A DNA stretch of 64,000 nt, taken from the NCBI GenBank assembly GCA_019112735.1, contig DXIS01000004.1, forward strand, positions 1-64,000, read 5' to 3'. The position numbers and the translations under genes are program-made. Under the pieces are notes generated by a model. It did no database searches, had not been told where the DNA came from, and worked only from the letters and a program-made list of their open reading frames with translations. Source of the DNA: Candidatus Mediterraneibacter guildfordensis (lineage in GTDB: Bacteria > Bacillota > Clostridia > Lachnospirales > Lachnospiraceae). Shown here in pieces: positions 55,755 through 63,879 of this stretch (positions are counted from its first letter, which is position 1; each line of letters starts with the position of its first letter).

Positions 55755-56037
55755 TATTTTCACAGAGCAGGTTCTGTCTGTCGTCCGGCGCCGTTTTTTA
55801 TTTCATTTTGTCCTCTTTCTCTACTTATTTGTATAGATCTTTTATTCACAATTCATTGCATTTTTCGCAGACTTTTTAAGCCCGCATTTAATTCGCAAAA
55901 ATTTTGCATAAATCTTTCCCGTTTATTCCCCTGTAATTTTGTTTGATATGTATACTTTTTTCTAATCCATCTTACACATCCCTTGTTAGTGTTCACTATC
56001 AGATGCTGTTTTCGTATAAATATCCGTGCGATTGCGC
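55755..56037. other. AT-rich intergenic stretch
   Basis: No ORF with a usable start was found on either strand. The DNA is unusually AT-rich and T-rich on the plus strand compared with the flanks. It separates the atp operon promoter from a TATAAT (56038-56043) for the rightward membrane-protein gene, which has no clear -35 element. AT-rich upstream sequence could stimulate the atp promoter; no dyad or known RNA was seen. Confidence 0.5.
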
Positions 56038-56091
56038 TATAATGTAAGCAGGATCGAAACAGACGGCTGCACGGGAAGGGAGGAGATACAT

Positions 56092-56754
56092 ATGAGGCAG
56101 CGTAAAACCGACATTTTTTTCTTCATCTGCGGCCTCTTCATGCTCTCCGGCGAGATCTGGAAACAGCTCACCCTCACCTTTATCCTGGGCGGCGGACAGT
56201 ACAACTGGTGGTACTTCCCGTTCCAGCTGTGCAGCATCCCCATGTATATCCTGCTTATATATCCCTGGATCCGCCGGACTGCGCTGAAGCAGGCCCTGCT
56301 CGCCTTTCTCATGTGCTACGGCCTTCTGGGCGGCATCGCCGTGTTCGCCGACACCACCGGCCTACACTATCCGCTGCCCGCACTGACCGTGTTCTCCTAC
56401 GGCTGGCACATTTTACTGATCATACTGGGCATATCCGCGGGAACCGTCTATCTCCGTCTTCTGAAAGGCCATCAAAAAAAGGCGCCCCTGCGCCCTTTTC
56501 TGTATGCCACCTGTCTTTATCTTGCCTGCTGCCTGGCCGCCGTATTCTTAAACACGATCTTTGACCGGTACGGCACGATCAATCTCTTCTATATTAATCC
56601 GGACTACCGGATGCAGCAGATCGTTTTCCGGGATCTTGTCCCCCGGCTTGGCAACAATGCCGTCATCCTGTTATACATCGCCTGCACCATCCTCGGCGCC
56701 TTCCTCATTTTCCTCCTGTGGAACGCGACTTTCCGCCTCCGGCGCCGCTCCTGA
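56092..56754 (+). CDS. YwaF-like integral membrane protein
   Basis: The 220-residue protein has about six hydrophobic segments, with FFFICGLFMLSGEIWKQ, WYFPFQLCSIPMYILL, LLGGIAVFADTTGLHYPLPA and a conserved FLNTIFDRYGTINLFYINPD, resembling the TMEM164/YwaF family, whose function in bacteria is unknown. The start at 56092 has GGAGG 8 bp upstream; the longer frame from 56026 does not. Its last 84 bp overlap the end of the convergent membrane-protein gene. Confidence 0.7.
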   Translation: MRQRKTDIFFFICGLFMLSGEIWKQLTLTFILGGGQYNWWYFPFQLCSIPMYILLIYPWIRRTALKQALLAFLMCYGLLGGIAVFADTTGLHYPLPALTVFSYGWHILLIILGISAGTVYLRLLKGHQKKAPLRPFLYATCLYLACCLAAVFLNTIFDRYGTINLFYINPDYRMQQIVFRDLVPRLGNNAVILLYIACTILGAFLIFLLWNATFRLRRRS

Positions 56755-57642
56755 ATCCTTTCCCGCCTCCGCGGCTTCATCCTGCCGGGCATTCTCCCGC
56801 GCAATCTTCAGGAAATCACGGTCTTTCGCCTTTCTCCGGGGAATAAACCGCCCCGCCAGCTTCCCTTTCCCACGGTTTTTAACATAGAAGAAACCGATCA
56901 CCGAGAAGACAAACGCCCCGACGAAATTGACGATCAGATCCTGCATCGTGTCGATCAGTCCGATATCAAGATATCCGTCCAGCCCGAGCTCCTGCCCGTT
57001 CACGACCGTCTCGGTGATCCCACTGATCTCATAGGGGACATTATGCCCCGCCGGATCAAGCGTCACTGACCGGATCACATGGATCACCGTGTCTTTCTGC
57101 ATGTCAAATCCGGCCAGCTGATCCATTCCGAACTCAAAGAACTCCCACACCACGCCGATCGTCATGGAGAAGCAGAACGCAACGATGGCGGTAAAAAGCG
57201 GCGACAGGTTAAATACCGTGCGCTCACTCCGGTTCAGCAAATCCACCAGCGAGAAGCCGATGGCCGCCGCCAGAAATCCGTTCAGCGTATGGAGCGCCGT
57301 GTCCCAGAACGGAAAGATCAGGTAAAACTCACGGATCTCGCCCAGGATCTCCGCCGCAAAAATAAAGATCAGGATGATGATCTCCAGCGTCGTCGGCAGC
57401 TCCACCCTGAACGTGATCTGCATCAGGCTCGGCATGATCAGAAGGAGCAGCGTCAGCGCGCACAGGAATACATTTTCATAATTCCGGTTCAAAAGCTGCA
57501 GGACCATCGTTGCGATGACCAGCGCCCGCAGGGTGAAATATACGATAAAAGAACTTCTGTGCTCCCGCAGTTCCATATGGAGCGCGTCCCGCAGATCGCG
57601 GAAACGTCCTTTTTCATCTGATGTCCGATTTCTTTTAGCCAT
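56671..57642 (-). CDS. Integral membrane protein, DUF2238/YjdF-like
   Basis: The 323-residue protein has about seven hydrophobic segments. The block REFYLIFPFWDTALHTLNGF and SMTIGVVWEFFEFGMDQLAG resemble the YjdF-like membrane family. An acidic, low-complexity C-terminal tail follows. ATG at 57642 (MAKRNRTS) is chosen over 57663. The last 84 bp overlap the end of the convergent YwaF-like gene, with both tails in the shared DNA. No function is known. Confidence 0.6.
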   Translation of the reverse strand: MAKRNRTSDEKGRFRDLRDALHMELREHRSSFIVYFTLRALVIATMVLQLLNRNYENVFLCALTLLLLIMPSLMQITFRVELPTTLEIIILIFIFAAEILGEIREFYLIFPFWDTALHTLNGFLAAAIGFSLVDLLNRSERTVFNLSPLFTAIVAFCFSMTIGVVWEFFEFGMDQLAGFDMQKDTVIHVIRSVTLDPAGHNVPYEISGITETVVNGQELGLDGYLDIGLIDTMQDLIVNFVGAFVFSVIGFFYVKNRGKGKLAGRFIPRRKAKDRDFLKIARENARQDEAAEAGKDSGAAPEAESRVPQEENEEGAEDGAGDV

Positions 57643-57745
57643 AGCATTCTCCCGGTATTTCATTTATACTCAGCTGTTATTCTAACATATTTTCTTCCGG
57701 TTCTTAATTTTTTCTGTAAATTTCTTTACATTTTCAGTAAGGCTC

Positions 57746-57774
57746 TTGCAACTTTCCCCCTCTCTAAGTATAGT
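57746..57774 (+). promoter_or_regulatory. Predicted promoter of the polysaccharide deacetylase gene
   Basis: TTGCAA (57746-57751) with a 17-bp spacer to TATAGT (57769-57774). The expected start lies about 45 bases before the ATG at 57826, which is preceded by AAGAGG. Confidence 0.75.
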
Positions 57775-57825
57775 AAGAGCCGCAGACAACCTAATTATTC
57801 TTATTTTATATACAAAAGAGGCCTT

Positions 57826-59313
57826 ATGAACCAGAGAAATCAAAGAAATCAAAGAAATCAAAGAGTACAGAGAACACAGCAGAGAAGGAACGGATCCCGT
57901 TCCAGAAAAGCAATGATGCGGAGGCGCCGGAAGATCAGAAGGCGGATCATCCTGGGATTCTTCCTTATATGTATTCTGGCTGTCGCCGGTTTTCTTTTCC
58001 ACCTGTACAGCCATCCCGTCGACCTCAAAGAGGAAGTAGTCAGCCATGAACTGACGGAGCCGTTCGATCCGTGGGACAATGTAAAACATCTTTTCTTTGC
58101 CTCTAAAGACGATGTCACTGTCCAAACCGATACCGATGTCAATAATATGGGAGAATATACTGTTACATACACTTGCAGGGGAAAAGATTATACGGCAAAA
58201 GTCAATGTCGTTGACACAACCCCGCCTGAACTGACTGTACATCCTGTTGCAACCGATCTGGTACAGGAAATCACGCCGGAAATGTTCGTAGAAAACACTT
58301 CCGATGTAACCGAAGTAACTGTACAGTTTAAGAATGAAGCCGACTGGAGCGCGGAAGGCACCTATGATGTCGAGATCTCCGCAACGGATACTTCCGGAAA
58401 TGAAACTGTAGAAACAGCCACACTGACGCGAACAAAAGACACCACCGCCCCCACTGTACAGGGAGCCGAGGAAACAGAAGTCCTGCAGGGCCGGACCATA
58501 GACTTTAATGAGGGGATCACCGTTACCGATGACTTCGATCCGAATCCGCAGTTCAGCGTGGACGACAGCAGCGTGGACTTCACGGTTCCGGGCACTTACG
58601 AAGTAATATACACAACAACAGACCGTTCCGGAAATACCGGCACGACCACACGGAAAGTCACCGTCAAAAAAGATGAATCCTACGATAAGAAGATCGTTTA
58701 TCTGACCTTTGACGACGGTCCGTCTGAAAATACGGAAAAGATCCTTGACATCCTGAAGAAATACAATGCCAAAGGAACCTTCTTTGTAACCGGGAACAAC
58801 AAAGAATACAACAATTCCCTTAAGCGAATCGTCGAAGAGGGAAGTGCAGTCGCCCTGCATACATATACCCACGACTATGCGAAAGTCTACGCATCCGAAG
58901 AAGCTTACTTTGACGATCTGCAGAAGATCTTTGACATGGTAAAAGACGTAACCGGCGTAGAATCCAAAGTCATCCGGTTCCCCGGCGGGTCCAGCAACAC
59001 CGTGAGCAAGCAGTACTGCCCGGGCCTGATGACTACGCTGACCAAAGCCGTACAGGAAAAAGGATTCCAGTACTTCGACTGGAACTGTGACTCCACCGAT
59101 GCCAGCGGCAACCACGTCGCTGTAGACAAGCTGGTCTCCAATGCCACCTCGTCATCCGCACAGCATATCAACATCCTGATGCACGACACGGCGGCAAAAG
59201 ACACAACCGTGGAAGCACTGCCGAAGATCATTGAGCACTACAAGAAACAGGGATATTCTTTCGAGGCGCTGACCGTGGATTCCTATCCGGTGCATCATTC
59301 GGTGAACAACTGA
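57826..59313 (+). CDS. Membrane-anchored polysaccharide deacetylase with two Ig-like domains
   Basis: The 495-residue protein begins with a Gln/Arg/Asn repeat and a highly basic stretch, then a transmembrane segment (about 41-60), two DUF5011-like immunoglobulin folds (about 90-205 and 206-280), and a NodB domain (about 285-480). The NodB metal and catalytic residues are in TFDDGPS (D296, D297) and HTYTH (H345, H349). Such proteins remove acetyl groups from peptidoglycan or other glycans at the cell surface. The metallopeptidase follows 17 bp later. Confidence 0.93.
   Translation: MNQRNQRNQRNQRVQRTQQRRNGSRSRKAMMRRRRKIRRRIILGFFLICILAVAGFLFHLYSHPVDLKEEVVSHELTEPFDPWDNVKHLFFASKDDVTVQTDTDVNNMGEYTVTYTCRGKDYTAKVNVVDTTPPELTVHPVATDLVQEITPEMFVENTSDVTEVTVQFKNEADWSAEGTYDVEISATDTSGNETVETATLTRTKDTTAPTVQGAEETEVLQGRTIDFNEGITVTDDFDPNPQFSVDDSSVDFTVPGTYEVIYTTTDRSGNTGTTTRKVTVKKDESYDKKIVYLTFDDGPSENTEKILDILKKYNAKGTFFVTGNNKEYNNSLKRIVEEGSAVALHTYTHDYAKVYASEEAYFDDLQKIFDMVKDVTGVESKVIRFPGGSSNTVSKQYCPGLMTTLTKAVQEKGFQYFDWNCDSTDASGNHVAVDKLVSNATSSSAQHINILMHDTAAKDTTVEALPKIIEHYKKQGYSFEALTVDSYPVHHSVNN
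57832..57864 (+). repeat. 9-bp tandem repeat in a coding region
   Basis: Three full units and a partial fourth of CAAAGAAAT (first unit CAGAGAAAT) encode (Gln-Arg-Asn)3-Gln-Arg at the very start of the deacetylase. Being in frame, length changes would change only the basic tail, not the reading frame. Confidence 0.85.
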
Positions 59314-59330
59314 TCCGCACCACAGCTATA

Positions 59331-59912
59331 ATGCTTATGAACCATCCGTTTTCTTATGAGATCATTTACAGCAGCCGCCGCACCATCGCCGTCCAGGTCA
59401 CCCGCGACGGCAGGGTGGTCGTGCGCGCCCCGCGCCGCTGCAGCCGGGCTTATATCGAGGGCTTTATTTCTAAAAATGAAGCCTGGGTCCTGAAACATCT
59501 GGAAAAAGCCCGGGAACAGGAAGAAGCGCGAAAAGCATCCGCGCCGCCGGAACACCCGCCTCTGTCCGCACAGGACCGGGCCCGGTATATCCGGCTGGCC
59601 CGGGACATCTTCACCCGGAAGGCAGAATATTACGCACGCATCATGGGCGTCTCCTACGGGCGCATCTCCATCCGGGAGCAGAAGACCCGCTGGGGCAGCT
59701 GCAGCAGCAAAGGCAACTTAAACTTCAACTGGCGGCTCATCCTCGCCCCGGAGGAAGTGCTGGATTATGTGGTCGTCCACGAGCTGGCGCACCGCCGGGA
59801 GATGAACCACTCCAAAGCATTTTATTCCATCGTGGAATCCGTTCTTCCGGACTATAAGGAACCGAAAAAATGGCTGCGCGACAAAGGGCAGACACTCTGG
59901 GACATCATCTGA
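59331..59912 (+). CDS. YgjP-like (DUF45) M48-type metallopeptidase
   Basis: The 193-residue protein has the HELAH zinc motif (H150, E151, H154) with H160 as a third ligand candidate, and the DUF45 pattern IREQKTRWGSCSSKGNLNFNWRLILAP upstream. These proteins sit in the cytoplasm; the YgjP substrate is not known. The gene is 17 bp after the polysaccharide deacetylase and ends near a terminator. Confidence 0.9.
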   Translation: MLMNHPFSYEIIYSSRRTIAVQVTRDGRVVVRAPRRCSRAYIEGFISKNEAWVLKHLEKAREQEEARKASAPPEHPPLSAQDRARYIRLARDIFTRKAEYYARIMGVSYGRISIREQKTRWGSCSSKGNLNFNWRLILAPEEVLDYVVVHELAHRREMNHSKAFYSIVESVLPDYKEPKKWLRDKGQTLWDII

Positions 59913-59916
59913 ATCC

Positions 59917-59938
59917 CAGGGCGTCTGCCCTGTTTTTT
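59917..59938 (+). terminator. Terminator after the metallopeptidase gene
   Basis: A 6-bp GC-rich stem CAGGGC (59917-59922) with GCCCTG (59927-59932), a 4-nt loop and six T residues. It lies right after the stop codon of the metallopeptidase gene and ends the plus-strand operon. Confidence 0.85.
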
Positions 59939-59973
59939 CTCTCAAAGGATCCTGGCATCAGTGTATACTGACG

Positions 59974-60582
59974 CTAGAGAACTCCAAGTTTCCGCAGCGT
60001 CCGGTACACCCTCGATACAGGCAGACCGACCACATTATAGTAATCGCCCTCGATCCGGTCGATATGCGCCGCAAATCGTCCCTGGATGCCGTAAGCGCCC
60101 GCCTTATCGAGCGGATCTTTCGTCTCCACATACGCGCGGATCTCTTCTTCCGTCATCTCATTCACATACACGGCCGTTCCCACCGGATAATTATAGACAT
60201 GCTTTTCTCCGTTTTCATCATAGTCAAGGACCGCGACTCCGGTATAGACATCGTGCCGGCGCCCCTGCAGGCCGGTCAGCATCCGCACCGCATCCGCTTC
60301 GTCCGCCGGTTTTCCCAGGATCTTCCCGTCCTGCACAACGATCGTATCCGCACCAATGACAACGGTGCTTTTTACAGCCCCCGCAGGATTTTCTTCCGCC
60401 AGCTCCTCCGCCACATTTTCCGCTTTCATCAGCGCCAGTTCTTTTACGATCTCTTCCGGCACGTTGCTGTGATAAACTTCTTCTTTATTACTTACCCTGA
60501 CTTCAAACTCCGCCCCGATCTGCGCCAGCAGTTCTCTCCGGCGCGGAGAAGCCGAGCCGAGGATAATGGTCTTCTCTGTCAT
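59974..60582 (-). CDS. maf: Maf-type nucleoside triphosphate pyrophosphatase
   Basis: Maf hydrolyses canonical and modified pyrimidine nucleoside triphosphates and is linked to control of septum formation. The 202-residue protein has the signatures GSASPRRRELL near the N-terminus, SNKEEVYH, VIGADTIVVQDGKILGKP, and RAYVETKDPLDKAGAYGIQG. It lies 20 bp downstream of the M20 gene on the same strand. Confidence 0.95.
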   Translation of the reverse strand: MTEKTIILGSASPRRRELLAQIGAEFEVRVSNKEEVYHSNVPEEIVKELALMKAENVAEELAEENPAGAVKSTVVIGADTIVVQDGKILGKPADEADAVRMLTGLQGRRHDVYTGVAVLDYDENGEKHVYNYPVGTAVYVNEMTEEEIRAYVETKDPLDKAGAYGIQGRFAAHIDRIEGDYYNVVGLPVSRVYRTLRKLGVL

Positions 60583-60601
60583 ATCTGTTTTCCGCCTTTC
60601 T

Positions 60602-61882
60602 TTATTCCTGTCCGCGGAATTCCCGCCATGCCCGACTAAGAAACTCCGGTTCTTTCACCAGCCGGTACGCCCCGGCCGCCATGCATTCAGCCGCATAGAC
60701 CATGCCCTTCCGTCCGATGCTCATCCCGGCCTGCGCCGTCGCCGCCCAGTGATGGAGGGGCGTTCCCTTGCACATGGCCGCTGCACTCAGCATGATGGTG
60801 GGCACCGTGTGGCTCACATCCGACACGTCCGTCCCGATGGCCAGCGGGACGGGCTGATCTTCCAGCGGCTCAAGCCCGGTAAAATATTCTCCTTTATTGT
60901 CAAATCCGGCTTCCGCCGAGATCTCCGCCGCAAATTCCAGTTCTTCGGCCGTGTAGGCGGGCGCCGGGATCTTCGTCATCTCATCATAGAAAAGCTCCGC
61001 CAGCACACGGTTCACTTTCATTTCCTTATTGCAGGTGACCCGTTCGATCTCCACCCGCGTCCCGGTCATCAGCGCCGCGCCCCTCGCGCAGTCATCCACC
61101 CGCGCCGAGGCGTCCGCCGTCCGCTCCCACTTATTGGACCGGATAAAATAATTGGTGGACGCAAAAGCCGGCACGATATTGGCCGGACCGTCTGTATTCG
61201 TGTAAGTATAATGCATCCGGACGTCATCCGTCACATGTTCCCGGAGATAATTGACGCCCACGTTCATCAGCTCCGCCGCATCCAGGGCGCTCCGTCCCGC
61301 CTCCGGGTGCTTCGACGCGTGGGCCGCTGTGCCGTAGAACTTATAGTTTTTAATATCCTGGGCCTGCCAGATGTCATAGCTCACCCGGTTGCGATCAAAG
61401 GGATGCCATGTGACCGCCACAGACAGATCGTTAAAAATACCCTGTTCGTTCATCCGGATCTTCCCGACCACGGTTTCTTCCGCCGGACAGCCATACACCC
61501 GGACCGTCCCCGGCAGATGTTCCGCCTCCATCCGATCTTTCAGCGCACAGGCCGCCCCTGCGCAGGCCGCGCCCAGCAGATTATGGCCGCAACCGTGGCC
61601 CGGCTCGCCGTCCTGCCTTTGCTCCGGCACACACTCCTGCCCCAGCCCCGGCAGGGCGTCGTACTCCGCCAGAAAACCAATGACCGGTCCTCCGCCGCTT
61701 ACCGTCCACTCGGCCAGAAATGCGGTCTCAAATCCCGCCAGCCCCCGGGTGATCTGAAACCCTTCTTTCTCCAGAAAGTCCGCCAGCGCCCCGGATGACT
61801 TGTATTCGTTTAGCGACAGCTCCGGATGCCGGAAAATATAATCTGATACAGCTGTCATTTCATTTATGATCGCTTCCCTCAT
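60602..61882 (-). CDS. M20 family amidohydrolase (AbgB-like)
   Basis: The 426-residue protein has the M20 metal-site motifs GHGCGHNLLGAA and CPAEETVVGK, and a lid domain. It resembles the B subunit of p-aminobenzoyl-glutamate hydrolase and related N-acyl amino acid hydrolases; the substrate is not predictable. ATG at 61882 has AGAAAGAAGTGG upstream, whereas the frame from 61918 does not. It is divergent from the pdu genes. Confidence 0.88.
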   Translation of the reverse strand: MREAIINEMTAVSDYIFRHPELSLNEYKSSGALADFLEKEGFQITRGLAGFETAFLAEWTVSGGGPVIGFLAEYDALPGLGQECVPEQRQDGEPGHGCGHNLLGAACAGAACALKDRMEAEHLPGTVRVYGCPAEETVVGKIRMNEQGIFNDLSVAVTWHPFDRNRVSYDIWQAQDIKNYKFYGTAAHASKHPEAGRSALDAAELMNVGVNYLREHVTDDVRMHYTYTNTDGPANIVPAFASTNYFIRSNKWERTADASARVDDCARGAALMTGTRVEIERVTCNKEMKVNRVLAELFYDEMTKIPAPAYTAEELEFAAEISAEAGFDNKGEYFTGLEPLEDQPVPLAIGTDVSDVSHTVPTIMLSAAAMCKGTPLHHWAATAQAGMSIGRKGMVYAAECMAAGAYRLVKEPEFLSRAWREFRGQE

Positions 61883-61981
61883 GATTCCACTTCTTTCTAT
61901 GAAAAATAAAAACATCATTAAGATTTTATCACTATTTTTGAGATTTGCAATTTGATTTTATATTCTATTTCATTATAAAAA

Positions 61982-62022
61982 TGTGGTTTTGTGTGGTTTT
62001 TTATTTTGTTTGTTGTGGTTTT
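61982..62022 (+). repeat. Three helically phased direct repeats upstream of the pdu promoter
   Basis: TGTGGTTTT occurs at 61982-61990, 61992-62000 and 62014-62022, with starts 10 and 22 bp apart, close to one and two helical turns. The set lies 25 bp upstream of the -35 box of the pduC promoter. Such arrays are the usual form of activator sites (for example for AraC-type PocR). The regulator is not in the window. Confidence 0.65.
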
Positions 62023-62046
62023 TTGCCGTTTTTTATTATTATTCTG

Positions 62047-62075
62047 TTGCCATTTCCCTGTGATTATAGTATAAT
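62047..62075 (+). promoter_or_regulatory. Predicted promoter of the diol dehydratase operon
   Basis: TTGCCA (62047-62052), a 17-bp spacer and a perfect TATAAT (62070-62075). The transcript would start near 62082, leaving a 114-base leader. The leader has a stem CCGTTTG with CAGACGG (62092-62098 with 62109-62115) but no recognised riboswitch. Confidence 0.75.
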
Positions 62076-62195
62076 CAGTATTAGAAATGCCCGTTTGCGT
62101 ATATTTAGCAGACGGATCTGCGAAAACACCAATATATGGGGTGCCGTGCTCCTACATCTTGTATGCGCGGCTCATACCGCAAGGAGAGAAAGACT

Positions 62196-63860
62196 ATGAA
62201 ACGTTCAAAACGAATCGAAGCACTGGATGCCCGTCCGGTCAATCTGGACGGCTACATCAACGAATGGCCGGAGATGGGCTTTATCGCGATGAACAGTCCC
62301 TACGACCCGAAGCCTTCCGTAAAGGTTGAGGACGGCAGGATCGTGGAACTGGACGGAAAGACCCGCGATGAGTTCGACTTCATCGACCAGTTCATCGCCG
62401 ACTACGCGATCAACGTGGACCGGGCAGCCGCATCCATGGCGGTTCCGTCCCTGGAGATCGCGCGGAAGATCGTGGACATCCACGTATCAAGAAAGGAGAT
62501 CCTGGATCTTGTAGCCGGCATCACACCGGCCAAGATGGCGGAAGTCCTGAACCAGCTTAATGTCGTAGAGCTGATGATGGGCATGCAGAAAATGCGCGCC
62601 AGAAAAGTCCCGGGCAACCAGGCGCATATCACGAACCTGAAGGACGACCCGGTACAGATTGCCGCAGACGCCGCCGAAGGCGCACTGAGGGGATTCTCCG
62701 AGGAAGAGACGACCATGGGTGTGGCAAGATACGCGCCCTTAAGCTCCATGGCCCTTCTGATCGGCTCCCAGACCGGACGTCCGGGTGTGCTCACCCAGTG
62801 TTCCGCGGAGGAAGCCACAGAACTTGAACTGGGCATCCGCGGCCTGACCACTTATGCTGAAACCCTTTCCGTATACGGAACAGAAAAAGTATTTATCGAC
62901 GGAGATGATACGCCGTACTCCAAGGCATTCCTGAACTCCGCCTACGCATCCCGCGGCCTGAAGGTACGCTTCAGTTCCGGTTCGGGATCCGAGGCCCTGA
63001 TGGGAAGCAGTGAGAAGAAGTCCCTGCTCTATCTGGAATGCCGCTGCCTGTACGTGACAAAGGGCGCCGGAAGCCAGGGTACCCAGAACGGCTCCGTAAG
63101 CTGCATCGGCGTGACCGGCTCCGTTCCTGCCGGCATCCGCGAAGTGCTCTCAGAGAACCTTGTTGCAGCGCTCCTCGGCCTGGAATGTGCTTCTTCCAAC
63201 GACCAGAGCTTCTCCAACTCGGACATGAGACGCACCGCAAGGACGATGCTCGAATTCCTTCCGGGAACCGATTTCATTTTCTCCGGATATGCGGCTGAAC
63301 CCAATTACGATAATATGTTTGCCGGATCGAACTTCGATGCGGAAGACTTTGACGATTACAATGTACTGCAGAGAGACATGCAGGTGGACGGCGGCCTGAA
63401 GCCCGTTTCGGAAGAGGACGTCATCCGCGTGAGAAATAAAGCGGCCCGCGCTGTCCAGGCTGTATTCCGCAACCTGAACCTGGCGCCGGTATCGGACGAG
63501 CAGGTCGAAGCCGTGACCTATGCGCACGGCAGCAAGGATACGCTCCCCCGCGACGTTACGGCGGATCTGGCCGCCGCTGAAGATGTCCTTAAGAGAGGCA
63601 TCACCGGCGTCGACGTTGTAAGAGCGCTCGCCGAGACCGGATTCGAAGACATTGCTGCGAGCGTACTCAACATGCTGAAACAGCGTGTTGCAGGCGATTA
63701 CATGCAGACAGCGGCGATCCTTGACCGCAACTTCCATGTACTGTCCGGCGTGAATACCCCGAACGACTACATGGGGCCGGGCAGCGGCTACCGCGTGAGC
63801 GGCGAGCGCTGGGAAGAGATCAAGAACATCCCGCACATCATCAATCCGCAGGATATTTAA
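62196..63860 (+). CDS. pduC: Propanediol/glycerol dehydratase large subunit
   Basis: The alpha subunit of adenosylcobalamin-dependent diol dehydratase converts 1,2-propanediol to propionaldehyde or glycerol to 3-hydroxypropionaldehyde. From the ATG at 62196 (AAGGAGA upstream) it is 554 residues, the same length as PduC/DhaB. It shows the N-terminal family start KRSKRIEALDARPVNLDGYI, PGNQAHITN, and SGSGSEALMG. The next gene is the medium subunit. No frameshift was seen. Confidence 0.97.
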   Translation: MKRSKRIEALDARPVNLDGYINEWPEMGFIAMNSPYDPKPSVKVEDGRIVELDGKTRDEFDFIDQFIADYAINVDRAAASMAVPSLEIARKIVDIHVSRKEILDLVAGITPAKMAEVLNQLNVVELMMGMQKMRARKVPGNQAHITNLKDDPVQIAADAAEGALRGFSEEETTMGVARYAPLSSMALLIGSQTGRPGVLTQCSAEEATELELGIRGLTTYAETLSVYGTEKVFIDGDDTPYSKAFLNSAYASRGLKVRFSSGSGSEALMGSSEKKSLLYLECRCLYVTKGAGSQGTQNGSVSCIGVTGSVPAGIREVLSENLVAALLGLECASSNDQSFSNSDMRRTARTMLEFLPGTDFIFSGYAAEPNYDNMFAGSNFDAEDFDDYNVLQRDMQVDGGLKPVSEEDVIRVRNKAARAVQAVFRNLNLAPVSDEQVEAVTYAHGSKDTLPRDVTADLAAAEDVLKRGITGVDVVRALAETGFEDIAASVLNMLKQRVAGDYMQTAAILDRNFHVLSGVNTPNDYMGPGSGYRVSGERWEEIKNIPHIINPQDI

Positions 63861-63879
63861 GGAAGGAGGAGTACATGTT

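Noticed and set aside
57832-57864. CRISPR-like repeats
   Set aside because: The repeat is 9 bp, without spacers, and in frame inside a coding region.
57682-59115. A 477-codon frame on the minus strand opposite the polysaccharide deacetylase
   Set aside because: The plus strand holds clear NodB and Ig-like motifs; the opposite frame has no family pattern and its composition follows from the other strand.
62082-62195. Cobalamin or TPP riboswitch in the pduC leader
   Set aside because: Neither the B12-box type motif nor the TPP motif pair was found; a GGGGTGCC stretch looks like one part of the TPP switch but the rest is absent.
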